Assembly (NCBI GenBank): GCA_028066055.1
Contig: JALCBY010000007.1
Span: 102,246-166,245 of the forward strand
Length of the DNA stretch: 64,000 nt
Direction: 5' to 3'
Source of the DNA: Hyphomicrobiaceae bacterium
GTDB taxonomy: Bacteria; Pseudomonadota; Alphaproteobacteria; Rhizobiales; Methyloligellaceae
Position 1 is the first letter of the stretch, and every line of letters begins with the position of its first letter. The notes beneath the pieces were generated by a model that worked only from the letters and a program-made list of their open reading frames with translations, had not been told where the DNA came from and did no database searches. Positions 30,284 through 39,162 of the stretch are shown here, one piece after another. The position numbers and the translations under genes are program-made.

Positions 30284-31309
30284 ATGGAACAGACGTCGCT
30301 TGCAGATTTTTCCGTCCGGCTTGCCCGCTTCCCGCGGCTCGGCCTTGCCCATCTTCCCACGCCTCTGGAACCGCTTGAGCGATTAACGTCATATCTGGGC
30401 GGCCCCCGGCTCTGGGTGAAACGGGAAGATCTGACCGGTGTCGGGTTTGGCGGCAACAAGTTGCGCAAGCTCGACTATGTCTTGCACGAGGCGGTCACGT
30501 CGGGAGCGGACACGCTTGTCTCCGGCGGGGTTGTACAGTCGAACAGCCAACGGCAGGTCGCGGCTGCGGCGGCAAAGCTGGGATTGGAATGTCATCTGGC
30601 CGTGTATCACGGGCGCGTCGAGCCACCGTCTCCGGCCTATGGGCATTCCGGAAATGCGCTCCTCAACCGGCTCTACTGTGCGAAACTGCATGACGTGCCG
30701 TGGACCGGGGACAGAAACGCCGCCATCAAGTCGCTGGCGGACGAACTGGCAGATGACGGACGCAAGCCTTTCGTCGTGCCCTACGGTGTCTCAAACCCGC
30801 TTGGAGCGGTCGGCTATTCAAGCACAGCCGCTGAGCTGGCCCGTCAGTGCGCCAAACTGGACTTCTCTCCGGCTGCCATCGTTCACTGCAGCGGCAGCGC
30901 TGCCACCCAGGCGGGACTGGTCGTTGGGACAGCGGAACTTCTGTCATCGACGAGGGTTGTCGGCATTGACATCGATGCAGAGCCGGAACGCGTCCGGGAC
31001 GATGTCGTTACATATGCCGCGGCTGCGGCGGATATGCTGGAAGCCGATTTCTCCGAGGAGCACGTTGAGGTGATTGCCGGTCATGCCGGGCCGGCCTACG
31101 GCGTGCCGCACGAGGCGACGCTTGAGGCGATTGCGCTTGCAGGACGTCTTGAGGCGATGGAACTCGATCCGGTCTATTTGGGCAAAGGAATGGCCGGTCT
31201 GCTTGCACTGGTTGAAACCGGGCATTGGGGCAAAGGCGACGACGTGATTTTCATCCACACCGGCGGTGCGCCTACGCTGTTTGCCTATCGCGATACGCTT
31301 CCCTTTTGA
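30284..31309 (+). CDS. D-cysteine desulfhydrase / ACC deaminase family PLP enzyme
   Basis: 341 residues. Fold-type II PLP enzyme with the Schiff-base Lys59 in GVGFGGNKLRKLDY, the QSNSQRQVAAAAAKLG substrate-binding segment and the glycine-rich phosphate cup (VHCSGSAATQAG). The family includes D-cysteine desulfhydrase, L-cysteate sulfolyase and 1-aminocyclopropane-1-carboxylate deaminase; sequence alone does not choose among them. It sits between ftsH and folP, with the ftsH terminator before it and 31 bases to the likely folP start after it. Confidence 0.85.
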   Translation: MEQTSLADFSVRLARFPRLGLAHLPTPLEPLERLTSYLGGPRLWVKREDLTGVGFGGNKLRKLDYVLHEAVTSGADTLVSGGVVQSNSQRQVAAAAAKLGLECHLAVYHGRVEPPSPAYGHSGNALLNRLYCAKLHDVPWTGDRNAAIKSLADELADDGRKPFVVPYGVSNPLGAVGYSSTAAELARQCAKLDFSPAAIVHCSGSAATQAGLVVGTAELLSSTRVVGIDIDAEPERVRDDVVTYAAAAADMLEADFSEEHVEVIAGHAGPAYGVPHEATLEAIALAGRLEAMELDPVYLGKGMAGLLALVETGHWGKGDDVIFIHTGGAPTLFAYRDTLPF

Positions 31310-31340
31310 CCCGTGGTGTTGCGACCTGGAGGGACAATCA

Positions 31341-32393
31341 TTGTCAGATCAAGTCTACATCCGCCCCGTCGGGCTGCTTTATGGAAGGACCGCCCGGGAC
31401 GCCGTGTGTGAAGGGCAGGCGGCGCCGCTGGCGGGTGGGGTCGTTTCCTTTTCCGCCCTGGAGTTGCTGGAAGGACCGCCTGGAAAGACGAAGGTCAGTC
31501 ATCACGCTTTCGCGGTGCTGGCTGAAAGCAGGGAACAGGCAATTCAGACGCGACTGGAGCGTATTGCAGCGCCGCGCGGGCCGCTTGCCGGATTGTCGCT
31601 GGAAACACCGTGCATCATGGGCGTGATCAACGTGACGCCCGACAGTTTTTCCGACGGCGGGCTCTACGATACGACCGATGCCGCGGTCGCGCATGCCGCA
31701 CGGCTTGTGGAAGAAGGCGCCGAGATCCTCGACATCGGTGGAGAATCAACACGGCCCGGAGCGGATGCTGTCGAAGCGGCGCACGAGGCCGCGCGTATCA
31801 TTCCGGTCATCGAGGGACTTCGTGGCGTGAGCACCACCATTTCCGCCGATACGCGGAAGGCCGACGTTATGCGAGCGGCAGCGGCGGTGGGCGCCCATAT
31901 TCTGAATGACGTTTCTGCGCTCACCTACGATGTTGATAGTCCTGGGGCCGCGGCGGAGACCGGCCTGCCGGTCGTGCTCATGCATGCGAAGGGCGATCCC
32001 AAGACGATGCAGGACGATCCGGTCTATGACGATGTCCTCCTGGAGGTATTCGACTATCTGGCGGATCGTATAGCCGCGTGTGAGGCGGCTGGAATTCCGC
32101 GCAAGCGTCTCGTCTGCGATCCCGGTATCGGGTTCGGTAAGACGCCGGAGCACAATCTGCAGCTTCTCCACGGTATCGGCCTCCTCCACGGTCTTGGCGT
32201 GCCGTTGCTGCTTGGTGCATCGCGAAAGCGGTTTATCGGTGCTGTGGCGGACGCACCCGATGCACAGAAACGCATCCCGGGTTCCATCGCGGCCGCATTG
32301 GCGGGAATCGCGCAGGGCGTGCAGATTGTCCGTGTGCATGATGTCGCCGAAACGCGCCAGGCCTTGTCGGTATGGAACGCCGTCCATGGATGA
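31341..32393 (+). CDS. folP: Dihydropteroate synthase
   Basis: 350 residues from a TTG at 31341, chosen because GGAGGG lies 8 bases before it; other in-frame starts run into the previous gene. Catalytic domain begins at about 93 (MGVINVTPDSFSDGG, the pterin/pyrophosphate loop) and includes DIGGESTRPGA, NDVSAL, DPGIGFGKT and LGASRKRF. An N-terminal extension of about 90 residues without a known domain makes it longer than the usual 280. The enzyme joins pABA to dihydropterin pyrophosphate and is the sulfonamide target. Confidence 0.92.
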   Translation: MSDQVYIRPVGLLYGRTARDAVCEGQAAPLAGGVVSFSALELLEGPPGKTKVSHHAFAVLAESREQAIQTRLERIAAPRGPLAGLSLETPCIMGVINVTPDSFSDGGLYDTTDAAVAHAARLVEEGAEILDIGGESTRPGADAVEAAHEAARIIPVIEGLRGVSTTISADTRKADVMRAAAAVGAHILNDVSALTYDVDSPGAAAETGLPVVLMHAKGDPKTMQDDPVYDDVLLEVFDYLADRIAACEAAGIPRKRLVCDPGIGFGKTPEHNLQLLHGIGLLHGLGVPLLLGASRKRFIGAVADAPDAQKRIPGSIAAALAGIAQGVQIVRVHDVAETRQALSVWNAVHG

Positions 32394-32541
32394 GAGTGCG
32401 GAACCGGTGCGCAATCCGTCCCGTGTAATTTTTGCTCACATTTTTTGAAACCATTTCCACAGGCCCGCAAGGCATAATGGTATGGTTCTGGACACGTATC
32501 GGAGTGTTTCCAGCCGGTTTCAGAGGGAGTAACGGGGTCAA

Positions 32542-33888
32542 GTGGCGCGAAAGCTGTTTGGAACGGACGGAATACGTGGTCTGGCGAACGCCAACCCTAT
32601 GACGTCCGAAATTGCACTCAAGGTGGGCATGGCCGCCGGAAAGCTGTTTACCAATGGTGATCATCGTCATCGCGTGGTGATCGGCAAGGATACCCGGCTG
32701 TCCGGTTATATGATCGAATCCGCTCTGGTTTCGGGGTTCACCGCTGTCGGCATGGATGTGTTTCAGTTGGGCCCGATGCCGACGCCCGCCGTTGCGATGC
32801 TGACGCGCTCGCTGCGGGCAGACCTCGGTGTGATGATTTCGGCCTCCCATAACCCGTTTTTCGATAATGGAATTAAGTTGTTCGGCCCGGACGGCTACAA
32901 GCTGTCCGACGCGACGGAATCGGAGATCGAGGCCCTCATGGAACAGGGAACCGATCATCTGCTTGCCGAGCCCGAAGCCATCGGCCGCGCGAAACGCATC
33001 GACAGTGCGCAGGAGCGCTATATCGAATTTGCCAAGCGGACCCTGCCGCGCAAGGTTCGGTTCGACGGTCTGCGTATCGTCATCGATTGCGCCAATGGAT
33101 CCGCTTACAACGTCGCTCCGGCAGCCCTGTGGGAGCTCGGCGCGGAAGTTATTCCCATCGGTGTCGACCCCAACGGCTTCAACATCAACAAGGACTGCGG
33201 CTCGACCGCGCCGTCGGCCCTGTGCAAGAAGGTGCAGGAAGTGCGCGCCGACATTGGCATCGCGCTTGATGGCGACGCGGACCGGGTTTTGATCGCCGAC
33301 GAAAAGGGACAATTGATCGATGGCGATCAGCTCATGGCGGCAATTGCGGAATCCTGGCAGAGCCGCGGCAGGCTTGCAGGTGGCGGTATTGTTGCAACGG
33401 TGATGTCGAACCTCGGGCTTGAGCGCTATCTGGGTGAGCTGGGCCTCTCCCTGGTGCGTACGCCGGTCGGGGACCGCTATGTCGTCAATCACATGCGCAA
33501 GCATGGTTACAATATCGGCGGCGAGCAATCGGGTCACATCGTGCTGTCTGATTATGCAACGACAGGCGATGGCCTTGTTTCCGCGCTGCAGATACTCGGC
33601 ATCGTGACTTCCAAAGACAAGCCCGTCAGCGAAGTATGCAGCCAGTTCGAACCCTTGCCGCAGGTGCTGAAGAATGTCCGCTTCAAGAAGGGTCAGCCGC
33701 TCGACGACAAAAAGGTTCTGAAAGTGATTGATGAGGGCAAGGGGCGGCTCGGTCAGGCGGGCCGGCTCGTGATTCGCCCGTCGGGGACCGAACCCGTCAT
33801 TCGCGTCATGGCCGAGGGGGATGACGAAAAACTTGTCGGCAAGGTCGTGAACGATATCGTCGACGCGCTCAAATCATCCGCCGCCTGA
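32542..33888 (+). CDS. glmM: Phosphoglucosamine mutase GlmM
   Basis: 448 residues from a GTG ([13 protein letters not shown]). The phosphoserine loop is ISASHNP (Ser102 phosphorylated), the metal loop DGDADRV, the sugar-specificity loop GGEQSGH and the phosphate-binding [12 protein letters not shown] are intact. GlmM converts glucosamine 6-phosphate to the 1-phosphate for UDP-GlcNAc, hence peptidoglycan and LPS. The ftsH/folP/glmM order is common in proteobacteria. Confidence 0.97.
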   Translation: MARKLFGTDGIRGLANANPMTSEIALKVGMAAGKLFTNGDHRHRVVIGKDTRLSGYMIESALVSGFTAVGMDVFQLGPMPTPAVAMLTRSLRADLGVMISASHNPFFDNGIKLFGPDGYKLSDATESEIEALMEQGTDHLLAEPEAIGRAKRIDSAQERYIEFAKRTLPRKVRFDGLRIVIDCANGSAYNVAPAALWELGAEVIPIGVDPNGFNINKDCGSTAPSALCKKVQEVRADIGIALDGDADRVLIADEKGQLIDGDQLMAAIAESWQSRGRLAGGGIVATVMSNLGLERYLGELGLSLVRTPVGDRYVVNHMRKHGYNIGGEQSGHIVLSDYATTGDGLVSALQILGIVTSKDKPVSEVCSQFEPLPQVLKNVRFKKGQPLDDKKVLKVIDEGKGRLGQAGRLVIRPSGTEPVIRVMAEGDDEKLVGKVVNDIVDALKSSAA

Positions 33889-34113
33889 AACAGGCGCTGC
33901 GAGGAACTCCTCTCAAGTATTGGGAAATGTAGCCGTGTTGCGGGGCCCGGTTGTATTGCCGACGTTTCTTTTTGCGCGATAGCGAAACGCCACATCATCG
34001 CCACCAGGGTTAAGCATCTCTTAAATAATCTCCGCTAGTGTCCCGAAATGAAACGCTTTCATCGGCAAAGCGATCTGTAAGTCCTGATTTTATTGACGGC
34101 GAAGGGGACACAC

Positions 34114-34848
34114 ATGGGCATTCTGCGCCATTCGACTGCGCTTGCGGGCGCCCTCATCATTTCATCTCTGGCGAGTGCGGAGGCAGCGGACTTCTCGTTC
34201 CCGCCACAACCGGTGGTTTCGGTGCCCACAGCGGTGCCGGTTCCGGAATACAACAACGGATGGTACGTCAGAGGCGATATCGCATACGGCCTTCAGGAAG
34301 ACCCTGACCTCCGCCAAGGCGGCGCCAATTTCAACAATGAGAAATTGGACGACACTTGGGGATTTGGTGCCGGATTCGGCTATATCTTTGACGAGCATTT
34401 TCGTGCAGATGTCACGGTTGACTACCGCATCAATGCAGACGTGCAGGGTGTCAACACAGCGACAGGAGACTTGTACGAAACCAAGGTCCAGAACACCGTT
34501 GTCCTTGCGAACTTTTATTACGACGTGAAGTCGCGGGACGGCTTCACGCCATACATCGGAGCCGGCCTCGGTTTTTCTCATAATGAGACCGATACATTGA
34601 GGGTCTTTGCCGGTCCGACGCAGATCGGGATCGTTGACGGAGAGGGAGAGACGGCACTCGCGGCTGCCGCGATGGCGGGGTTCAGCTATCATTTAGATGG
34701 TGGCTGGCTTTTCGATGCGGGCTACCGGTACCTTTACATGGGCGATGCAAAGACCGGAAGTACCGGTGCTGGTGTGACCAACCAGTTGGGCATTGACGAC
34801 ATAACGGCTCACGAGTTCCGCTTCGGGCTGCGTTACGAATTCAGATAG
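34114..34848 (+). CDS. Outer-membrane beta-barrel protein, second paralogue
   Basis: 244 residues from the ATG at 34114 (MGILRHSTALAGALIISSL), which has GAAGGGGA 6 bases before it. Signal peptide to about residue 25 (AEAADF), then a Pro/Val spacer (PPQPVVSVPTAVPVPEY) and an eight-stranded barrel ending in IDDITAHEFRFGLRYEFR, a proper C-terminal aromatic strand. It resembles the barrel protein at 16002-16838 in design (same spacer style, same KTGS/DGKTG loop before the last strands) but lacks that protein's Cys tail. Omp25/RopB-like. A terminator follows. Confidence 0.87.
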   Translation: MGILRHSTALAGALIISSLASAEAADFSFPPQPVVSVPTAVPVPEYNNGWYVRGDIAYGLQEDPDLRQGGANFNNEKLDDTWGFGAGFGYIFDEHFRADVTVDYRINADVQGVNTATGDLYETKVQNTVVLANFYYDVKSRDGFTPYIGAGLGFSHNETDTLRVFAGPTQIGIVDGEGETALAAAAMAGFSYHLDGGWLFDAGYRYLYMGDAKTGSTGAGVTNQLGIDDITAHEFRFGLRYEFR

Positions 34849-34913
34849 GACTGAGGCAACCGAAATCCCGGTTGGCAAGAGACAAAAGCAATATCGCACC
34901 CCCAATTGACCTG

Positions 34914-34942
34914 AACGGCGGGCTTTGTCCCGCCGTTTTTTT
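34914..34942 (+). terminator. Intrinsic terminator of the second barrel gene
   Basis: ACGGCGGG (34915-34922) pairs with CCCGCCGT (34929-34936) around a six-base loop; seven T follow. It lies 66 bases after the stop codon. Confidence 0.93.
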
Positions 34943-34987
34943 GCCGGTCGCGTCATCGTACCGCTTGACTTGGCACGCGTTCACTCC

Positions 34988-35049
34988 TAATCCCGCAAGT
35001 GGGACACGCCTCCCCAACGAGGCGCGGCTATCTGCAAGGGTAGGAGAAC
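34988..35049 (+). promoter_or_regulatory. serC leader RNA motif (alphaproteobacterial type)
   Basis: Three successive hairpins precede serC: TCCC/GGGA (34991-34994 with 35001-35004), CGCCTC/GAGGCG (35007-35012 with 35019-35024), and CTATC/GGTAG (35028-35032 with 35039-35043). The last stem runs into the Shine-Dalgarno AGGAGA (35042-35047). The serC leader described for serC-serA operons of alphaproteobacteria has the same placement, with its final stem overlapping the ribosome site. Which ligand, if any, it senses is not established. The match is by structure and position, not by a covariance search. Confidence 0.7.
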
Positions 35050-36225
35050 ATGACAGAGCAAGCGAAACCGGCCGTGCGGCCGGCAAATCCCCGATTTTCG
35101 TCCGGGCCGTGCGCGAAGCACCCCGGACATTCCCTGGAAAACCTCAAGTCAGCATTTCTGGGCCGCTCGCACCGGGCGTCCGAAGGTAAGGCTCGTCTCA
35201 CCACTGCGATTGATCGAACGGCTGCGCTGCTTGGTCTCCCTGACGACTACAGGCTCGCGATCGTGCCTGCATCCGATACCGGCGCGGTCGAAATGGCGCT
35301 TTGGTCCCTGCTCGGCGCGCGTGGCGTCGATATGCTGGCTTGGGAAAGCTTCGGCAAGGGCTGGATCGCTGATGTGGTCAAGCAACTCAAACTCGATGAC
35401 GTACGGCTGCTGGAAGCACCGTATGGGGCGTTGCCCGACCTGTCGCAGGTGGATTTCGCCCGCGACGTCGTCTTCACCTGGAACGGCACGACATCGGGCG
35501 TGCGTGTTCCCGACGGTGATTGGATCGCCGCCGACCGGGAAGGGCTGACGATCTGCGACGCGACATCGGCGGCATTTGCACAGGCACTCGACTGGCCGAA
35601 GCTGGATGTCACAACCTTCTCCTGGCAGAAGGCGCTGGGAGGTGAGGCCGCCCATGGCATGCTCGTTTTGTCGCCGCGCGCGGTCGAACGGCTCGAGAGT
35701 TACGTGCCGCCGTGGCCTCTGCCCAAGATATTCAAGCTGACGAAGAACGGCAAACTGAACGAAGCCGTGTTCCGGGGTGCGACCATCAACACGCCATCCA
35801 TGCTGTGTGTGGAGGACTGGCTGGACGCCCTCGACTGGGCGGAAAGTATTGGCGGCTTGAAGGCGCTAGTTGCCCGGGCTGACGAAAATGCAGACGCGCT
35901 CGCAGGCTGGGTCGAGCAGACGCCGTGGATTGATTTTCTGGCCCGGGCACCGGAAACCCGCTCAAACACATCCGTGTGTCTGACGATTGCTGACCCGGCC
36001 ATCAGCGTGCTTCCGGCTGATGAGCAATGGGTTTTCGTCAAGCGGCTGACGGGTCTGCTGGAAGCGGAAGGGGTGGCCTTTGACGTGGCGACGCACCGTG
36101 ACGCACCCCCTGGATTGCGGATCTGGGCCGGCGCGACAGTCGAGAAATCGGATGTCGAAGCGCTGACACCCTGGCTGGATTGGGCATTTGCGGTCACCAG
36201 ATCCGCAGATGCCGAAGCGGCGTGA
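35050..36225 (+). CDS. serC: Phosphoserine aminotransferase
   Basis: 391 residues, the Hyphomicrobiales/archaeal-type length. N-terminal [13 protein letters not shown] and the PLP-binding segment [13 protein letters not shown] with Lys194 mark the family. It transaminates 3-phosphohydroxypyruvate with glutamate to phosphoserine (and in many bacteria the corresponding step in PLP synthesis). It is headed by the serC leader and followed 74 bases later by serA, which catalyses the preceding step. Confidence 0.95.
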   Translation: MTEQAKPAVRPANPRFSSGPCAKHPGHSLENLKSAFLGRSHRASEGKARLTTAIDRTAALLGLPDDYRLAIVPASDTGAVEMALWSLLGARGVDMLAWESFGKGWIADVVKQLKLDDVRLLEAPYGALPDLSQVDFARDVVFTWNGTTSGVRVPDGDWIAADREGLTICDATSAAFAQALDWPKLDVTTFSWQKALGGEAAHGMLVLSPRAVERLESYVPPWPLPKIFKLTKNGKLNEAVFRGATINTPSMLCVEDWLDALDWAESIGGLKALVARADENADALAGWVEQTPWIDFLARAPETRSNTSVCLTIADPAISVLPADEQWVFVKRLTGLLEAEGVAFDVATHRDAPPGLRIWAGATVEKSDVEALTPWLDWAFAVTRSADAEAA

Positions 36226-36299
36226 CGGTTCAGATCACCAACTCGAAAAATCGGATAATGGCGAGGCGAGCGACTGCCCGCCGGTGAATGGAGAGAAGA

Positions 36300-37880
36300 A
36301 TGGCTCCCCGTGTTCTTATTTCAGACAAGCTCAGCCCGCTCGCGGAGAAAGTTTTCGCTGAGCGAGGCGTTGAGGTCGACAAGAAAGTCGGTCTCAGCAA
36401 GGACGAACTTGCGGACATCATCGCAGACTATGACGGGCTTGCCGTCCGCTCCGCCACAAAGGTGACGGAGAAGGTCATCGCAAGGGCCGACAAGCTGCAG
36501 GTTGTCGGGCGCGCCGGGATCGGCGTCGACAATATCGACGTGGCCTCGGCGACGACACGCGGCATTATCGTGATGAACACTCCGTTTGGTAATTCGATCA
36601 CCACGGCGGAACACGCCATATCGCTGCTTCTGGCATTGGCGCGGCAAATTCCGGCGGCCGATGCCTCCACCCGCGCCGGCAGGTGGGAGAAGTCTGCTTT
36701 CATGGGGGTTGAGGTTACGGGCAAGACGCTCGGCGTCATCGGCTGCGGCAACATTGGCGCGATCGTTGCGGAGCGTGCCATCGGCCTGCGCATGAAGGTC
36801 GTGGCCTATGACCCGTTCCTCTCGCCCGAGCGGGCCGTCGAGCTGGGCGTTGAGAAGGTGGAGCTTGATGATCTTCTCAAGCGTTCCGATTTCATTTCCC
36901 TGCACACGCCACTTACGGACAAAACGCGCAACATTCTGGACGCGAGGGCGCTCAACGCGACCAAGAAGGGCGTGCGCATCATAAACTGCGCGCGCGGTGG
37001 CTTGGTCGTCGAGGAGGCGCTCAAGGCCGCCCTTGAAGCAGGTCACGTTGCAGGCGCCGCCCTTGATGTCTTTGAGGAGGAACCGGCAAAAGAAAATGCC
37101 CTGTTTGGTCTTCCGAACGTGGTTTGCACACCGCACCTCGGAGCCGCGACAACCGAAGCACAGGAAAATGTGGCGGTGCAGGTGGCGGAGCAGATGGCGG
37201 ACTATCTGCTGACCGGAGCCATCACCAATGCCATCAATTTCCCTTCCATCTCGGCGGAAGAGGCGCCGCGTCTGAGGCCCTATGTGAAGCTTGCGGAGCA
37301 ACTTGGATCCTTTGCCGGGCAGTTGACGGAAACGGGGCTGAAGGCAGTGCGGCTCGAATATGCGGGCGAGATCTCCGAAATGAATACCAAGGCGCTCACG
37401 GCGGCCGCGCTTGCCGGTGTGCTGCGGCCTCTTTTGCAGGACGTGAACATGGTCAGCGCACCGGCGATGGCGCGCGAACGCGGCATCGGTATCGAGGAGG
37501 TGACACGCGGACAGGAAGGTGCGTACGAAACCTACATTCGTCTCAGCGTTATCACGGAGCGGCAGGACCGTTCGGTTGCCGGTACGGTTTTTTCCGATGG
37601 CAAACCCCGCATCATCCAGGTGAAGGGCATCAATATGGAGGCGGAACTCGGCCCCAACATGTTGTACACGACCAATGCGGACAAACCGGGATACATCGGT
37701 GCCGTGGGAACCCTGTTCGGCAGAAACGGGGTCAATGTCGCGACCTTCAGTCTGGGGCGCGATACCCCCGGAGGTAACGCCATTGCTTTGATTGAAACGG
37801 ACAATCCCATCACCGATGAGGTCCTTTCGGAAGTCCGTGGTTTGCCGCACGTCGTGCAGGCCGCGCGGTTGAATTTTTGA
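36300..37880 (+). CDS. serA: D-3-phosphoglycerate dehydrogenase
   Basis: 526 residues from ATG 36300 (MAPRVLISDKLSP), with GGAGAGAAG directly upstream; a Met 12 bases earlier is less well placed. The NAD-binding motif GCGNIG (148-153), the catalytic Arg/Glu/His set (in NCARGGLV, DVFEEEP and CTPHLGA) and long C-terminal regulatory portions (allosteric substrate-binding and ACT domains from about 320) identify the long form, usually feedback-inhibited by serine. First step of serine synthesis; operon with serC. Confidence 0.97.
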   Translation: MAPRVLISDKLSPLAEKVFAERGVEVDKKVGLSKDELADIIADYDGLAVRSATKVTEKVIARADKLQVVGRAGIGVDNIDVASATTRGIIVMNTPFGNSITTAEHAISLLLALARQIPAADASTRAGRWEKSAFMGVEVTGKTLGVIGCGNIGAIVAERAIGLRMKVVAYDPFLSPERAVELGVEKVELDDLLKRSDFISLHTPLTDKTRNILDARALNATKKGVRIINCARGGLVVEEALKAALEAGHVAGAALDVFEEEPAKENALFGLPNVVCTPHLGAATTEAQENVAVQVAEQMADYLLTGAITNAINFPSISAEEAPRLRPYVKLAEQLGSFAGQLTETGLKAVRLEYAGEISEMNTKALTAAALAGVLRPLLQDVNMVSAPAMARERGIGIEEVTRGQEGAYETYIRLSVITERQDRSVAGTVFSDGKPRIIQVKGINMEAELGPNMLYTTNADKPGYIGAVGTLFGRNGVNVATFSLGRDTPGGNAIALIETDNPITDEVLSEVRGLPHVVQAARLNF

Positions 37881-38043
37881 GGCAGGATTGCGGAAGGGCG
37901 CAATGGACCCGATTTGTCCATCTACCGGTCATATTGCCGTTACACTGGCTGGCTAACCAGAAATCTTACTTGTTGAGTGGGGTCAACGCCTGATAATCTA
38001 GGCATTGCGGCGGTTGCGGGAGTATCGTGTATGGAGTTCTACC

Positions 38044-38532
38044 GTGACGCGCGAAAAATTGGCGAGTGGGGATATCGCACTCCTCGAACGGCTCACCCAT
38101 GGGCCGTGCGAGGTGGGTGATGTCCCGATCAATGAATTGGAACGATTGACGGCGCTGGGCCTGGCAAAAAGAGTGCTTGGCTGTTGCGAAATCACGCGTG
38201 CTGGTCAATTGACATATCACCGGCAGCAATACGCAAAGGGGCTACGCGAACACGTTGTCCGTATTGCCGGGAATGATGCAGGCTTCCTGCAGGACACCGA
38301 CCTTTCCGGACCCCGAAGTCGCAATCAGCTTCTCACGTTTTTGCATGGCCGGCGGAAAAGAGGTGCGCGCATGGGCAGCCTCGCATCTTTGCCGGAACGG
38401 TTCAGGCGCATTGTGCTCCGGACGGCGAGCAACATCCGTGAGCGAGGCCGGGCGGTCCTTCCGCAAGGCGGAGGGGGAACCGGACTTCAGATGCAGCAAA
38501 AAGAACCTCAGCGAGGAAGCCGGAAAAAATGA
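38044..38532 (+). CDS. Hypothetical protein coupled to bactofilin
   Basis: 162 residues from a GTG at 38044 with GGAG 7 bases upstream; a TTG at 38005 is an alternative. The first 65 residues read like a winged-helix or MarR-like fold (LLERLTHGPCEVGDVPINELERLTALGLAKR...ITRAGQLTYHR), the rest is basic and low-complexity with an Arg/Lys-rich end (QRGSRKK). No named family recognised. Its stop overlaps the bactofilin start by 4 bases, so the two are made together; a partner role in cytoskeleton positioning is inference. Confidence 0.65.
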   Translation: MTREKLASGDIALLERLTHGPCEVGDVPINELERLTALGLAKRVLGCCEITRAGQLTYHRQQYAKGLREHVVRIAGNDAGFLQDTDLSGPRSRNQLLTFLHGRRKRGARMGSLASLPERFRRIVLRTASNIRERGRAVLPQGGGGTGLQMQQKEPQRGSRKK

Positions 38533-38894
38533 CGGATGAGGGCGTCAAGAAGGAGCGGTCTACGATTGGTGAGGATCTCGTCGTGGATGGCCATATCACC
38601 TGCAAGAGCGACCTTCTGATTGAAGGGACCGTCGAGGGCAATGTGTCGTGCGTAGCACTTTGTGTTGGGAAGACCGGCAGGGTCACGGGCGATATCAAGA
38701 GCGATGAGACGAAGATCGAGGGCAGAGTGATCGGCATGGTCAAATCGAGAAGTGTCGAACTCAAGGAAGGTTGCAGCCTGAGGGGCGACATTGAAAGTCA
38801 GACGCTCGCGGTCGATCACGGTGCGAGTTTCTCCGGAGCGGTCAAGCCGACGGGTGATGCCCGCGTTCTCCAACTCAAAGAGGCGGCAGAGTAG
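38529..38894 (+). CDS. Bactofilin (polymer-forming cytoskeletal protein)
   Basis: 121 residues. The single bactofilin beta-helix domain covers about 12-110 with the repeating hydrophobic-Gly pattern (STIGEDLVVDGHITCKSDLLIEGTVEGNV, KTGRVTGDIKSDETKIEGRVIG). Such proteins form nucleotide-independent filaments at the inner membrane and place cell-wall enzymes. Two Cys in the core are unusual. ATGA overlap with the upstream hypothetical gene. Confidence 0.9.
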   Translation: MTDEGVKKERSTIGEDLVVDGHITCKSDLLIEGTVEGNVSCVALCVGKTGRVTGDIKSDETKIEGRVIGMVKSRSVELKEGCSLRGDIESQTLAVDHGASFSGAVKPTGDARVLQLKEAAE

Positions 38895-39055
38895 ACGTGG
38901 CACCGTCTGCCGGGTCGCTATCCTGAACGCAGATCAGAATTGCAATTCCACCAGCTAATTGCGTGAGCACAGTCCTGCAACCGGTCGATGATGTTGAAGC
39001 ATTCCTCGGGATTTTGCCCCTGAGCGAACGCCGATCCTCCAATTTTTCGTGAGGC

Positions 39056-39106
39056 TTGACTATACCGCTCGGTAATGGTGTACACGGCTTCTGGTATAAT
39101 GTATAC
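39056..39106 (+). promoter_or_regulatory. Candidate promoter/operator region of fhs
   Basis: The 268-base gap before fhs contains a perfect -10 hexamer TATAAT (39095-39100), a TTGACT (39056-39061) too far away for the same promoter, the palindromes GTGTACAC (39078-39085) and GTATAC (39101-39106), and an inverted TATACC/GGTATA pair (39061-39066, 39093-39098). Overlapping palindromes at a -10 box suggest a repressor site; the regulator is unknown. Nothing else is seen in the gap. Confidence 0.45.
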
Positions 39107-39162
39107 AAAGGCCAAACCCGTGTGACTGGAGCCGTCACGGAGCAATAAATAGGGGGGAGATC

